This document shows, piece after piece, positions 17,174 to 25,156 of a stretch of 64,000 nt of DNA (positions within the stretch are counted from its first letter, which is position 1; each line of letters begins with the position of its first letter). Position numbers and translations under genes: made by a program. Source of the DNA: Hymenobacter arizonensis (GTDB lineage: Bacteria > Bacteroidota > Bacteroidia > Cytophagales > Hymenobacteraceae); the NCBI RefSeq assembly GCF_900115775.1, contig NZ_FOXS01000001.1:1178001-1242000 (forward strand), in the 5' to 3' direction. A model generated the notes under the pieces. That model saw only the letters and a list, made by a program, of their open reading frames with translations, did no database searches and was not told where the DNA came from.

Positions 17174-18499
17174 ATGAAAATCTGCCTCTTTTGGCACCGG
17201 CGCGACATTCGCCTTCACGACAATGCCGGGCTAGCGGCTGCCCTGGCCAGCGGGTTACCGGTGGTACCCCTGTTCATCTACGACCGGGACATTCTCGACT
17301 ACCTTCCCAACAAGGCCGACGCTCGGCTGACCTACATCTTTGACGAAGTAGAAAAACTGGCTCGGGCCACTGAAGCCGCCGGAGGCACTTTTCTGGCGCG
17401 CTACGGCAAGCCCGTGGAGGTGCTGGAAGCACTGGTGCAGGAGTACGACATCGCGGCCGTGCACTCCAACGAAGACTACGAGCCCTACGCTCGGGAGCGC
17501 GACACCGCCGTGGGCCAGATGCTGCACAAGCACAGCGTCGACTTCCTGCTTTACAAAGACCAGGTCATCTTCGCCAAAGATGACATTATGACCAAGTCGG
17601 GCACAGTACCCAAGGTTTTCGGGGCCTACCACAAAAGCTACCTGGCCAAGCTCACCGACGACCTGCTGCTGCCTTTTGGCTCGCAGGAAGCTTTCACTGC
17701 TGAACGCCTCCATCGCCTGCCCGAGGCGCAAGCAGGCTCCCGCCCCACCCTGGCCAGCATGGGCTTCGAGCGCCTCGAACAATACGTGCCCACCGCCGAC
17801 CTGCCCGCCGAGGACGTAGTCCGCAACTACCACAAAACCCGCAACACCCCCGCCCTGCAAAACGGCACCTCCCGCATCTCGGTGCAGCTGCGTTTCGGCA
17901 CCCTCAGCGTACGGCAGGTGATGCGCCAAGCCAAAGCCCTGAACCCGAAGCTGATGGCCGAAATTATTTGGCGCGACTTTTTCATGATGCTGCTCTGGCA
18001 CTACCCCAACACCGCCACCGAAGCCTACGACCCCAAAATGCGGCACGTGCCCTACCGCAACAACGAGGACGAGTTCCGGGCTTGGTGCGAGGGCCGCACC
18101 GGCTACCCCCTCGTGGATGCCGGCATGCGCGAGCTAAACGCCACCGGCTACCTCCCCAACCGCGTGCGCATGACCGTGGCGGGCTTTCTCGTCAAGCACC
18201 TATTTATCGACTGGCGCTTGGGCGAGAAATATTTTGCTGATAAGCTGCTAGACTACGAGTTAGCCAACAACGTGGGCAACTGGCAGTGGATGGCCGGCAC
18301 CGGCGCCATATCCGCCCCCTGGTTTCGGGTGTATAGCCCGGAAAGCCAGCTGGCGCAGGTCGACCCCGAGCTAAAGTACGTAAAGCGCTGGGTGCCGGAA
18401 GTGGTCAGTAGCGCCTACGTTGCCCCCATTGTCGAGCATAAGTACGCCCGCGACCGCGCCGTGGAGGCCATCCGGGCCGCTCGCATCGCAGCAAGCTAG
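17174..18499 (+). CDS. phrB: deoxyribodipyrimidine photolyase
   Basis: A 441-residue light-dependent DNA repair enzyme that splits cyclobutane pyrimidine dimers using FAD. The N-terminal antenna domain starts KICLFWHRRDIRLHDN, a standard family opening. The C-terminal FAD domain has RNGTSR-like contacts (QNGTSRISVQLRFGTLS), YPLVDAGMREL, RVRMTVAGFLVKHL and VGNWQWMAGTG, including the tryptophans of the electron-transfer region. The start at 17174 was chosen because an upstream in-frame ATG (17075) runs through the palindromic repeat. A class I CPD photolyase is most likely; a (6-4) or cryptochrome role is less likely. It follows the SDR gene and is flanked by repeats on both sides. Confidence 0.95.
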   Translation: MKICLFWHRRDIRLHDNAGLAAALASGLPVVPLFIYDRDILDYLPNKADARLTYIFDEVEKLARATEAAGGTFLARYGKPVEVLEALVQEYDIAAVHSNEDYEPYARERDTAVGQMLHKHSVDFLLYKDQVIFAKDDIMTKSGTVPKVFGAYHKSYLAKLTDDLLLPFGSQEAFTAERLHRLPEAQAGSRPTLASMGFERLEQYVPTADLPAEDVVRNYHKTRNTPALQNGTSRISVQLRFGTLSVRQVMRQAKALNPKLMAEIIWRDFFMMLLWHYPNTATEAYDPKMRHVPYRNNEDEFRAWCEGRTGYPLVDAGMRELNATGYLPNRVRMTVAGFLVKHLFIDWRLGEKYFADKLLDYELANNVGNWQWMAGTGAISAPWFRVYSPESQLAQVDPELKYVKRWVPEVVSSAYVAPIVEHKYARDRAVEAIRAARIAAS

Positions 18500-18576
18500 T
18501 AGCGCGAACTTTGTAGTTCGCGTTCCCGCGCCATACGTCTGTCGTTCGGACACGCGAACTGCAAAGTTCGCGCTAC
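18499..18576. repeat. GTAGCGCGAACT inverted repeat element
   Basis: GTAGCGCGAACTTTGtAGTTCGCGT (from 18499) is inverted as ACGCGAACTGCAAAGTTCGCGCTAC (to 18576). Each arm is itself nearly palindromic (GCGAACT...AGTTCGC), so either arm or the whole can form hairpins. It begins at the last base of the photolyase stop codon. Confidence 0.7.
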
Positions 18577-18616
18577 AACAGCCGAACCGTTGGTGCCCTG
18601 AAGCGGTTGTGAGTCT

Positions 18617-19246
18617 ATGGAAAAGGACCGCATCAAACAAGCTTATCTCAACTTCGTGCTCAACGAAGGACACCCGCCGCAATCGGTGTTTAAGCTGACT
18701 CAGCAGCTGGGCATCGCCGAGCAGGAGTTTTACAAATTCTACCCCAATTTCGAAGCCATCGACCGCGAGCTGTGGGCCGATTTTGGGCGTCAGGCGCGCA
18801 CCACTGCGGCCGCTGAGCCGGTGTGGGAAGGCTACGGCAGCCGCGAGAAGCTGCTTGCTTTTTACTATACGCTGCTCGAAATTCTCAAGCAAAACCGTTC
18901 CTACGCCCTCATGAGCTTGCGCCGCTCGCTGAGCCGCGTACCCGCCCTTTCGCCCCGCGTGCTCGACGACTTCCGCCAGGACTTTGAAATGTTTGTGAGC
19001 GACTTATTGGCCGACGGCCGGGTAAGTGGCGAAATCGCCAACCGCCCCGTGGTGCAGGAGGGCTACCCGCGCTTCTTCTGGCAGCAGGCGCTGTTTGTGC
19101 TGGGCTTTTTTGCTAAGGACGACACCGTGAATTTTGAACGTACCGATGCCGCGGTGGAAAAGGCTGTCACCTTGAGCTTCGACCTTGTGGGCCGCAATAC
19201 CCTGGATTCGGCTTTTGATTTCGTGCGCTTTCTGGTGCGCCGCTAA
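18617..19246 (+). CDS. TetR-family transcriptional regulator
   Basis: A 209-residue regulator. The N-terminal 55 residues form a three-helix TetR-type DNA-binding domain (HPPQSVFKLTQQLGIAEQEFYKFYPNFEAID: the second half is the helix-turn-helix with the FYKFYPN turn in the place of the usual YYHFPSK). The rest is an all-helical ligand or dimer domain with no recognisable ligand. It lies 93 bp upstream of the ABC1 kinase gene on the same strand; a T-tracted hairpin at 19273-19315 separates them. Target genes are unknown, although control of its neighbour is a natural guess. Confidence 0.8.
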   Translation: MEKDRIKQAYLNFVLNEGHPPQSVFKLTQQLGIAEQEFYKFYPNFEAIDRELWADFGRQARTTAAAEPVWEGYGSREKLLAFYYTLLEILKQNRSYALMSLRRSLSRVPALSPRVLDDFRQDFEMFVSDLLADGRVSGEIANRPVVQEGYPRFFWQQALFVLGFFAKDDTVNFERTDAAVEKAVTLSFDLVGRNTLDSAFDFVRFLVRR

Positions 19247-19272
19247 CGCTGATTATCAGCAGGCAAGCGAGC

Positions 19273-19315
19273 AACAGCACGTCATCGGCTGTGCTCAGCA
19301 TGACGTGCTGTTTTT
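19273..19315 (+). terminator. terminator-like hairpin between tetR-like and ABC1 kinase genes
   Basis: AACAGCACGTCA (19273-19284) pairs perfectly with TGACGTGCTGTT (19301-19312), followed by TTTTT. The centre contains GCTCAGCATGACG, the same core as the REP hairpins elsewhere, so it may be a trimmed copy acting as a terminator. Confidence 0.65.
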
Positions 19316-19338
19316 CAGCTACCCCTCTCCCTGACTTA

Positions 19339-20670
19339 ATGGACGAACCCCAAACTTCCCTGCCCACCACCAAAGTGGCCCGGGCCGCCCGCTTTGCCAA
19401 AACCGGCATCAGCGTGGGCGCCAACTACGTGAAGCACTACGCCAAGCGGGCCGTGGGCGCCGAGTCGACCACCGAGGACCTGCACGCCGCCAATGCCGCC
19501 GAACTCTACGGCGCCCTGAGCGAAATGAAGGGCTCCGTACTGAAAGTGGCGCAGATGATGGCCATGGAGAAAAACCTCCTGCCCACCGCCTACGCCGACC
19601 AGTTTGCCAAAGCCCAGTACCAGACGCCGCCGCTTTCGGGCCCGCTGGTGGTGAAGGCCTTCCGCGACGCGTTTGGGCAGTCGCCTTTCGGCTTATTTGA
19701 TGAGTTTGAGCCCGAAGCACGGCAAGCCGCCAGCATTGGCCAGGTACACCTGGCGCGCAAAAACGGCGTTCAGCTGGCCGTGAAAGTGCAGTACCCGGGC
19801 GTCGCCGCCAGCATTAAGTCCGACATCAACCTGGTGAAGCCCATTGCCCTGCGCGTGATGGGCCTCAACGAAAGCCAGGTGCGGCCCTACCTGGAGGAAG
19901 TGGAAGCCCGCCTGCTGGAAGAAACTGACTACGCGCTGGAACTGCGCCGCGGCCAGGAGATGGCCGCCAGCTGCGCCCACATTCCGCACCTGCAGTTTCC
20001 GGCTTACTACCCCGCGCTGTCGTCGGCCCGCATCCTGACCATGGACTGGCTGCCCGGCCAGCACCTCAAAGAATTCCTGGCCACCAACCCCAGCCAGGAA
20101 GTGCGCGACCAGTTGGGCCAAACGCTGTGGGATTTTTATCAATTTCAGCTCAACACCCTGCACAAAGTGCACGCCGACCCGCACCCCGGCAACTTTCTGC
20201 TCCGCGCCGACGGCGGCGGCACAGTGGGCGTGCTCGACTTTGGTTGCGTGAAGGAAGTGCCCGTTGATGTGCTGGCCATGTTCACCGCCCTACTAGCGCC
20301 CGAAACTTTCGCCGACGAAGCCCGGCTCGAAGCGCTGCTCGTCGAAGCTACCGTGCTGCGCCCCACCGACCCCGCCGCCATGCGGGCGCTGTACCTGCGC
20401 ACGCTGCGGGTATCGCTGGAACTGGTGGGCCGCCCCTTCCGCCAGGCCAACTTCGACTTCGGCGACCCCGCCTACATGCAAAGTCTCTACGCCCTCGGCG
20501 ACGACCTGATGGCTGACCCCGAGCTAAAAAAGCAGCGGGAGCCGCGCGGTTCGGCGCATTTCATTTACCTCAACCGCACTTACGTGGGCTTGTTTGCGCT
20601 GCTCACCGAGCTGCGGGCGCGCGTGAAAACGGGCTTCGCCGACGCGCCGACAAAACAAAACGAGGGGTGA
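19339..20670 (+). CDS. ABC1/UbiB-family atypical kinase
   Basis: A 443-residue protein of the ABC1 (AarF/UbiB/COQ8) family, atypical kinases or ATPases tied to quinone and isoprenoid lipid metabolism. Visible motifs: KMAMEK-region replaced by MKGSVLKVAQMMAMEKNLLP (the KxGQ-type helix), AAASIGQVHLA-like SIGQVHLARKNG, VKVQYPGV (nucleotide Lys), ADPHPGNFLLR (catalytic) and VLDFGCVKEV (metal-binding DFG). No membrane helices are evident. The start MDEPQTSLPTT was chosen over an upstream ATG at 19291 that lies inside the terminator hairpin. It is probably paired functionally with the TetR gene just upstream. Confidence 0.9.
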   Translation: MDEPQTSLPTTKVARAARFAKTGISVGANYVKHYAKRAVGAESTTEDLHAANAAELYGALSEMKGSVLKVAQMMAMEKNLLPTAYADQFAKAQYQTPPLSGPLVVKAFRDAFGQSPFGLFDEFEPEARQAASIGQVHLARKNGVQLAVKVQYPGVAASIKSDINLVKPIALRVMGLNESQVRPYLEEVEARLLEETDYALELRRGQEMAASCAHIPHLQFPAYYPALSSARILTMDWLPGQHLKEFLATNPSQEVRDQLGQTLWDFYQFQLNTLHKVHADPHPGNFLLRADGGGTVGVLDFGCVKEVPVDVLAMFTALLAPETFADEARLEALLVEATVLRPTDPAAMRALYLRTLRVSLELVGRPFRQANFDFGDPAYMQSLYALGDDLMADPELKKQREPRGSAHFIYLNRTYVGLFALLTELRARVKTGFADAPTKQNEG

Positions 20671-20744
20671 GTGTTTTGATGAGCGCCCCGGTACTGCAAA
20701 AGCAGCCGGCAAGCGACTTTATCATTTTTCCAACTCACATCCGA

Positions 20745-21617
20745 ATGAATAAATTACTTACCCTTGGTGTGGCCCTCCTGAGCCTTACCTTCTCGGCATC
20801 GGCCCAAAAAATGGCCAGCTGCTGCGCCCGTCCGGCCGGCAACTTATCGGCCTCGGCCACGGAATCTTTTGCGATGCTGGCGGCCGACAAAGACTTCTCT
20901 GGTGGTCACGATGCTCCTCTGCCCTTCGAGTTCAAGGGCGAAGGCCAGAACATCGAATTCAAAACGGCCGACGGCAGCACCGGCCGCGGCTTCGAAATAA
21001 AGAGCGCAACGCCCAGCAACAAGTACCTCTTCGTGATTCACGAGTGGTGGGGCCTGAACGACTACATCAAGAAGGAAGCCGCCACTTTCGCTGCCGAAAT
21101 GCCCGGCGTCAACGTCATCGCCGTGGATTTGTACGATGGCAAAGTAGCCACCACGCCCGAAGAGGCCGGCAAGTATATGGGCGAAGTGAAGTCGGAGCGC
21201 GCCGTGGCCATCCTCAAAGGAGCGCAAGCTTACGCCGGCCCCAAGGCCCAATTTGCCAGCATTGGCTGGTGCTTTGGCGGCGGCTGGAGCCTACAGCAGG
21301 CCTTGCTGGGCGGCAAGCAGAGCGTGGCCTGCGTGATGTATTACGGCATGCCCGAAAAGGACGTGGCCAAACTCAAAACTCTGAACACGGATGTGCTGGG
21401 CATTTTCGCGACTCAGGACAAATGGATTAACCCGGAAGTAGCTGCCGAATTCAAGAAGAACATGACGGCCGCCGGCAAAAAGGTCACCATTGAGAGCTAC
21501 AACGCCGACCACGCCTTCGCGAACCCTTCCAACCCCAAGTTCAACAAGGAATACGCGGCCAAAGCCCACGCCCAGTCGCTCACCTACCTGCGCACCAAAT
21601 TCAAGGTCAAAGCCTAG
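20745..21617 (+). CDS. secreted dienelactone hydrolase-family protein
   Basis: A 290-residue exported hydrolase. Residues 1-21 (MNKLLTLGVALLSLTFSASA) are a signal peptide, which sets the start. The alpha/beta-hydrolase core begins at about residue 55. The Cys-His-Asp triad is complete: nucleophile Cys in GWCFGGG (about 175), Asp in ATQDKWI (about 224), His in DHAFANP (about 255); HEWWGLN is the oxyanion region. Classical members open dienelactones in aromatic degradation, but exported Bacteroidota members have unknown ester substrates. A strong terminator follows. Confidence 0.9.
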   Translation: MNKLLTLGVALLSLTFSASAQKMASCCARPAGNLSASATESFAMLAADKDFSGGHDAPLPFEFKGEGQNIEFKTADGSTGRGFEIKSATPSNKYLFVIHEWWGLNDYIKKEAATFAAEMPGVNVIAVDLYDGKVATTPEEAGKYMGEVKSERAVAILKGAQAYAGPKAQFASIGWCFGGGWSLQQALLGGKQSVACVMYYGMPEKDVAKLKTLNTDVLGIFATQDKWINPEVAAEFKKNMTAAGKKVTIESYNADHAFANPSNPKFNKEYAAKAHAQSLTYLRTKFKVKA

Positions 21618-21639
21618 CTGCTTATTCCACAGAATACCC

Positions 21640-21672
21640 AAAAAGCCATCCTTGTATAAGGATGGCTTTTTT
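21640..21672. terminator. bidirectional intrinsic terminator
   Basis: AAAAAGCCATCCTT-gtat-AAGGATGGCTTTTTT: a 9-bp GC-containing stem with A/T tracts on both sides, between convergent genes. Confidence 0.9.
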
Positions 21673-21713
21673 ATTGCAGAAAAAAAGGGGTTGACATCAC
21701 CGGCAATCAGCAT

Positions 21714-22553
21714 TCATTTCAGGGGTTCGTAGGTCATACTCAGGTTGGTGTCGCCCGTTATTTTGACGTCTAGGTTGGCTCGGCTGGTGCTGGGGTTGAG
21801 AAGAACGGCCGTCGACCCTGCGGCAAAGCGGATGACGCCTTTTTGGCCCGGCGCAAGCGTGGCTCTGCCAAAGATGCCGCCGCCCAGAGGCCGCTCCTTG
21901 ATTTCAATGGCCACCTTGCTTTTGTTTATCGCCGCTACTTTGAAGGCCCCGCGCTGGCCGCCACCCAGCACAAACTGCTTGCCCGGCTCAATAAATAAGT
22001 CAGAATGAATTGGGCCCATCACCAGGCCGGCTACTGCCGGCGAAGTGGCCAATACCCCAACCAGAACCACTGCCGCAGTTCCTACCGCGACTTTGGTGGC
22101 TATTGCTTTGCGCACCGGCGTCAGCAAGTTGCGGCCCTGCAGCCAGCTATCCAGCGACCAGCGGCCCGCCCCGGTGGCTATGAGCAGCACGAATCCCCAG
22201 AACAATTCCTGCTGCACGTAAACGCCCGTGAAGAAATCTGGCTTATCGTACCACAAAAAGGCGATGACAAAAAACTGAAAGGCCAGTTGAAAAGCGGCCC
22301 AGCGTGTAGCCAACCCCAGTAGCAGCAGGAAGCCGCCAATGAATTCGCCCCAGGCCGCCAACCATGCCCACAGCACTGGCGTGGGCCAAACAAACCCCAG
22401 GTCGGCCACTTGGTTGATAAACCAGTCGTTCGGAACCAGCTTGGGTTCGCCGGACAGCACCATTATTACGCCCAGGTGCAGGCGAAAAATGAACAGCCCT
22501 AGGTCGGCGGCTGGGCCGCGCCAAGCGGCTAGTGAGGTGGTTGCGTTTTTCAT
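21714..22553 (-). CDS. DoxX-family membrane protein
   Basis: A 279-residue membrane protein. The N-terminal 170 residues contain four hydrophobic helices with the DoxX/TQO small-subunit pattern (LGLFIFRLHLGVIMVLSG at the start, WLAAWGEFIGGFLLLLGLATR in the third). A fifth helix (about 165-185) leads to a beta-rich extracytoplasmic domain of about 90 residues. DoxX proteins are linked to quinone-dependent redox or thiosulfate oxidation, but most are uncharacterised. The C-terminal domain is not typical of minimal DoxX proteins. It is monocistronic and shares a terminator with the convergent hydrolase. Confidence 0.75.
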   Translation of the reverse strand: MKNATTSLAAWRGPAADLGLFIFRLHLGVIMVLSGEPKLVPNDWFINQVADLGFVWPTPVLWAWLAAWGEFIGGFLLLLGLATRWAAFQLAFQFFVIAFLWYDKPDFFTGVYVQQELFWGFVLLIATGAGRWSLDSWLQGRNLLTPVRKAIATKVAVGTAAVVLVGVLATSPAVAGLVMGPIHSDLFIEPGKQFVLGGGQRGAFKVAAINKSKVAIEIKERPLGGGIFGRATLAPGQKGVIRFAAGSTAVLLNPSTSRANLDVKITGDTNLSMTYEPLK

Positions 22554-22649
22554 GGGAGCAGGAGGCTTGTGGGGTTTGTGAAACGATGCCCAAAAGTCCC
22601 CCGCCCCTCCCGGGCCTGCGCTTCAACTTACGCCTTGGGGCGTCCCAGC

Positions 22650-23975
22650 TTATGATTTGGGCCTGGCTACCTCCCCCGGCGTGCGGCCGGTAAGTTTTTT
22701 GAAAACCCGATTGAAGGTGGACTTCGAGTTAAAGCCACATTCTAAGGCAATGCCTACCAGCGAATAATGTCCAAACCGAGCATCCTGCAGCTTGCGCTCT
22801 GCCTCGGCCACCCGGTACCGGTTCACAAAATCGTTGAAGTTCTGTCCGCAGCCGGTGTTGATGACGTGCGACAGCAACGAGGTATTGGTCCGGAGCCGGT
22901 GCGCCAACTCGGCCAGGGTCAACTCGGGCTCCAGCCAGGGCTGTTCCACCTCCATTAGGTGAAGCAGTTTGTCGCGCCACGGCAGCAGCTCCGGAGCCAA
23001 TGCTGCGGGCCGTGCCTCAAATGTTATCTCGGTAGCGAAGCTTTCGGCGGGCTGAGCAGCAACCTCACGCCTGATTTTCGGTGGCGCTGACGCTGACTCA
23101 GGAGATACATTTTCTGCTTTCTCAAAAAGCAGGGCTTCTTGCACGGGCGTCGGCTGTGCGTCAGTCACCGCACCGGCTTCATCTTCGAAACGCAGGGGCA
23201 CGGTGGCGGCGTAGTTAGCCTGAATGCCTACTATGCTCAAGTAGTAAATCAGAACTCCATTGGCCAGGTACGCATACCAGGAATCGGTGTAGCCGAGGGG
23301 CCCAATTGCGGCATCCAAGGTCTCGAAGCCTACCCACACCACCAAGGCCAGTAGGGCGGCCAGCAGCAAATCGCGCAAGCCGAGAAAGCGCAGCCGCGTT
23401 GTATCCGAAAAATGGTCGTCGAGGTAGCGCCGATAACGCCGGTAGCGACGCAGCGTGGCAATGCCATAGCCCAGCATGGAGACATAGCCGAGCACGGAAG
23501 GAATCAAGTCCAAACTTTCCAAAGCCGCCACCGCAACGCCTTTGGTGCCAAAGTGGTAAGGGAGCTTCATTCCCTGAATGCCCTGCTGCCAGAGCACGTC
23601 GTGTAGTGCCGCGCCTAGGTGCGCTGCCACGTAGAGCAGCCACGGCAGCAAGTGCCACCAGTGGCGACGCAACGAAAACTCCTGATTGGTGAGGCTGCGG
23701 AAGTACAGGTAGAACACGGGCCCCCAGGCCAGCCACGGCTGCCACGGCATGTAGAACATGAACGTGGAATAGGCGTCGTGGCTGTCGTACCACCCGGCAA
23801 AGCCCAGCATCCACTGCGCCACGGGCAGCACGTTCAGCAAGAGCAGCAAGCCCAGCAGGCCGTCGGCCAGGGTGCTGGTGCGGGCCGCGCGCACGGCCAG
23901 GTGCGCCGCCAGCACCAGGCCGGGCACTACAAACGGCAACAGCAACGAACTATAGGCTCTGAATTCGAATAGCAC
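22650..23975 (-). CDS. membrane-anchored AraC-family transcriptional regulator
   Basis: A 441-residue regulator. Residues 1-250 hold about seven membrane helices; residues 345-441 are an AraC DNA-binding domain with two helix-turn-helix units (LTLAELAHRLRTNTSLLSHV and VGIALECGFNSKSTFNRVFK). The linker is Pro/Ala-rich. Such 7TM-AraC proteins likely sense a signal in or across the membrane and bind DNA directly; the ligand is unknown. The start codon is GTG, and a TAGCTTCG box at 23980-23987 is so close to it that the message may be leaderless. It is not obviously linked to its neighbours. Confidence 0.88.
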   Translation of the reverse strand: MLFEFRAYSSLLLPFVVPGLVLAAHLAVRAARTSTLADGLLGLLLLLNVLPVAQWMLGFAGWYDSHDAYSTFMFYMPWQPWLAWGPVFYLYFRSLTNQEFSLRRHWWHLLPWLLYVAAHLGAALHDVLWQQGIQGMKLPYHFGTKGVAVAALESLDLIPSVLGYVSMLGYGIATLRRYRRYRRYLDDHFSDTTRLRFLGLRDLLLAALLALVVWVGFETLDAAIGPLGYTDSWYAYLANGVLIYYLSIVGIQANYAATVPLRFEDEAGAVTDAQPTPVQEALLFEKAENVSPESASAPPKIRREVAAQPAESFATEITFEARPAALAPELLPWRDKLLHLMEVEQPWLEPELTLAELAHRLRTNTSLLSHVINTGCGQNFNDFVNRYRVAEAERKLQDARFGHYSLVGIALECGFNSKSTFNRVFKKLTGRTPGEVARPKS

Positions 23976-23979
23976 GGCA

Positions 23980-24012
23980 CGAAGCTACGCTCCACAGCCG
24001 GCTGTTGCCCAA
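23980..24012 (-). promoter_or_regulatory. putative promoter of AraC-type gene
   Basis: TTG at 24012-24010, a 22-nt spacer and TAGCTTCG at 23987-23980 on the minus strand. The expected transcription start coincides with the GTG start codon at 23975. Confidence 0.35.
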
Positions 24013-24028
24013 TGCGTTTGCGCTACTG

Positions 24029-24745
24029 CTAAGCCATGGCCAGCAGGCCCGCCAGCTCAGCCACGCACTCGGTGAGCTGCTCCCAGGCAGGCAACACAAA
24101 ATACTGCTGCTGGTAGCGCTCGCCAGTAACGGGCGTGCGCAGCACCGTGGCCAGGTCGAACACCACCCGCGGCGTGTTCTCATTCACGCAGTGGTGGATT
24201 TCACCGGCCGACGACAACAGGCCCGCTCCGTACAAGCGCGGCTGCCCCTCGTGCTGCACCAGGCCAAACTCGGCCGTGAAGAAATACAGCGCCCACAACT
24301 GCTCCCGCGCCGGCGAGCCTACTGGCTGAGCGCAGTAGGCCTGGCCCAGCATGTGCAGGAAATCAGCCAAGCCCTCGTCGAGCAGCATGGGCACGTGCCC
24401 AAACAGGTCGTGAAACAGGTCCGGCTGCGGGCTGAAATCGAAGGCATGCATCGGCCGGATGCGCGTTACAATCGGGAAGCGCCGCTCGGCCAGCAATTCG
24501 AAGAATGCGCCTGGCTCGAAAGGCCGCCCAACCGGGGCCAGTGTCCAACCCGTGTGCTCAAACACCGTGGCGCTGAGCTCGGCGATGTCGGGGATGGCCT
24601 CGCGCCGCAAGCCCAGCTTGGCCAGGCCCTGTGCGAAGGCAGGCGCAGCGCGCCGGTGCAGCAGCGCCGTTTGGCGGTCAAACAAAACTTTCCAAACCAG
24701 TTGGTCCTGGCTGTGGGCGGTGGCGGGGTTGAGCTTGGTAAACAT
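24029..24745 (-). CDS. phhA: phenylalanine 4-monooxygenase (aromatic amino acid hydroxylase)
   Basis: A 238-residue non-haem iron, pterin-dependent hydroxylase that turns phenylalanine into tyrosine. The iron ligands are visible: two His in DLFHDLFGHVP (about 125-135) and the Glu in FFTAEFGLV (about 170). IRPMHAFDFSPQPD is the family's substrate-loop signature. There is no N-terminal regulatory domain, as in other bacterial enzymes, and the length is slightly short. It lies downstream of the trp-aroG block on the same strand, but it has its own promoter (24927-24956) and a terminator hairpin (24757-24794) between promoter and start codon, so separate and conditional expression is likely. Confidence 0.93.
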   Translation of the reverse strand: MFTKLNPATAHSQDQLVWKVLFDRQTALLHRRAAPAFAQGLAKLGLRREAIPDIAELSATVFEHTGWTLAPVGRPFEPGAFFELLAERRFPIVTRIRPMHAFDFSPQPDLFHDLFGHVPMLLDEGLADFLHMLGQAYCAQPVGSPAREQLWALYFFTAEFGLVQHEGQPRLYGAGLLSSAGEIHHCVNENTPRVVFDLATVLRTPVTGERYQQQYFVLPAWEQLTECVAELAGLLAMA

Positions 24746-24756
24746 TGCAGTTAGGC

Positions 24757-24794
24757 GAAAAAAAAGCCCGATATCCTGGCGGATTCGGGCTTTT
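24757..24794 (-). terminator. terminator in the phhA leader, ahead of the start codon
   Basis: On the minus strand AAAAGCCCGAaTCC, a GCCA loop, then GGAtaTCGGGCTTTT continuing into T8. It ends about 11 nt before the phhA ATG. Its position between promoter and gene makes it a conditional terminator candidate. Confidence 0.85.
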
Positions 24795-24819
24795 GAAGGT
24801 TTCTAGTGAAGTTTCGGCC

Positions 24820-24918
24820 TCATGCCTTGTTCTTCCTGTTCGCCAAATGCAGCCCTCCCTTGCCCTTTTTGGGGCAAATCATTAGGAACGCAGTGCAATT
24901 GACGAGTTGGTGGCGCAT
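24820..24918 (-). CDS. possible leader peptide upstream of phhA
   Basis: A 32-codon frame (starting MRHQLVNCTAFLMIC, ending NRKNKA) that begins within a few bases of the expected transcription start and stops 26 nt before the terminator. It contains one Phe and no Tyr, so a Phe- or Tyr-stalling role is not obvious. The TTGCCC/GGGCAA hairpin at 24860-24877 lies inside it. It may be a real leader peptide or a chance frame in a structured RNA leader; translation is unproven. Confidence 0.3.
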   Translation of the reverse strand: MRHQLVNCTAFLMICPKKGKGGLHLANRKNKA

Positions 24919-24926
24919 GAGTGGAA

Positions 24927-24956
24927 CGAATTTAAGAAGCGTTTTTGAAAATACAA
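24927..24956 (-). promoter_or_regulatory. promoter of phhA transcription unit
   Basis: TTG at 24956-24954, a 19-nt spacer, then TAAATTCG at 24934-24927 on the minus strand: ideal spacing and a TAnnTTyG -7 box. The expected start is near 24920, about 175 nt before the phhA ATG. Confidence 0.65.
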
Positions 24957-25029
24957 GCACAGCTAAAATTAAATAATTAAGTAAGCTGAACCGCTAAGAG
25001 CTTATCAAAGAGGTAAGAATATTAAAAAA

Positions 25030-25125
25030 GACGGTCATGCAGAGCGTAGCGAAGCATCTTTACCGCGCAACTAATTGATTTTAGTATTGCGGTAGAGATG
25101 CTTCGCTACGCTCTGCATGACGGTC
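25030..25125. repeat. REP hairpin between aroG and phhA
   Basis: GACGGTCATGCAGAGCGTAG and the rest of the left arm to about 25069 pair with the right arm 25088-25125. On the minus strand the hairpin is followed by TTTTTT, so it can end transcripts coming from aroG. Confidence 0.8.
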
Positions 25126-25156
25126 CACTCACTTTCCGGATAACAGCTAAATACGT

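Noticed and set aside
24820..24918. Phe-specific leader peptide for phhA, like the enteric phe leader
   Set aside because: The frame has only one Phe codon and no Tyr run, so classical stalling control by those residues is not supported. The terminator itself stands.
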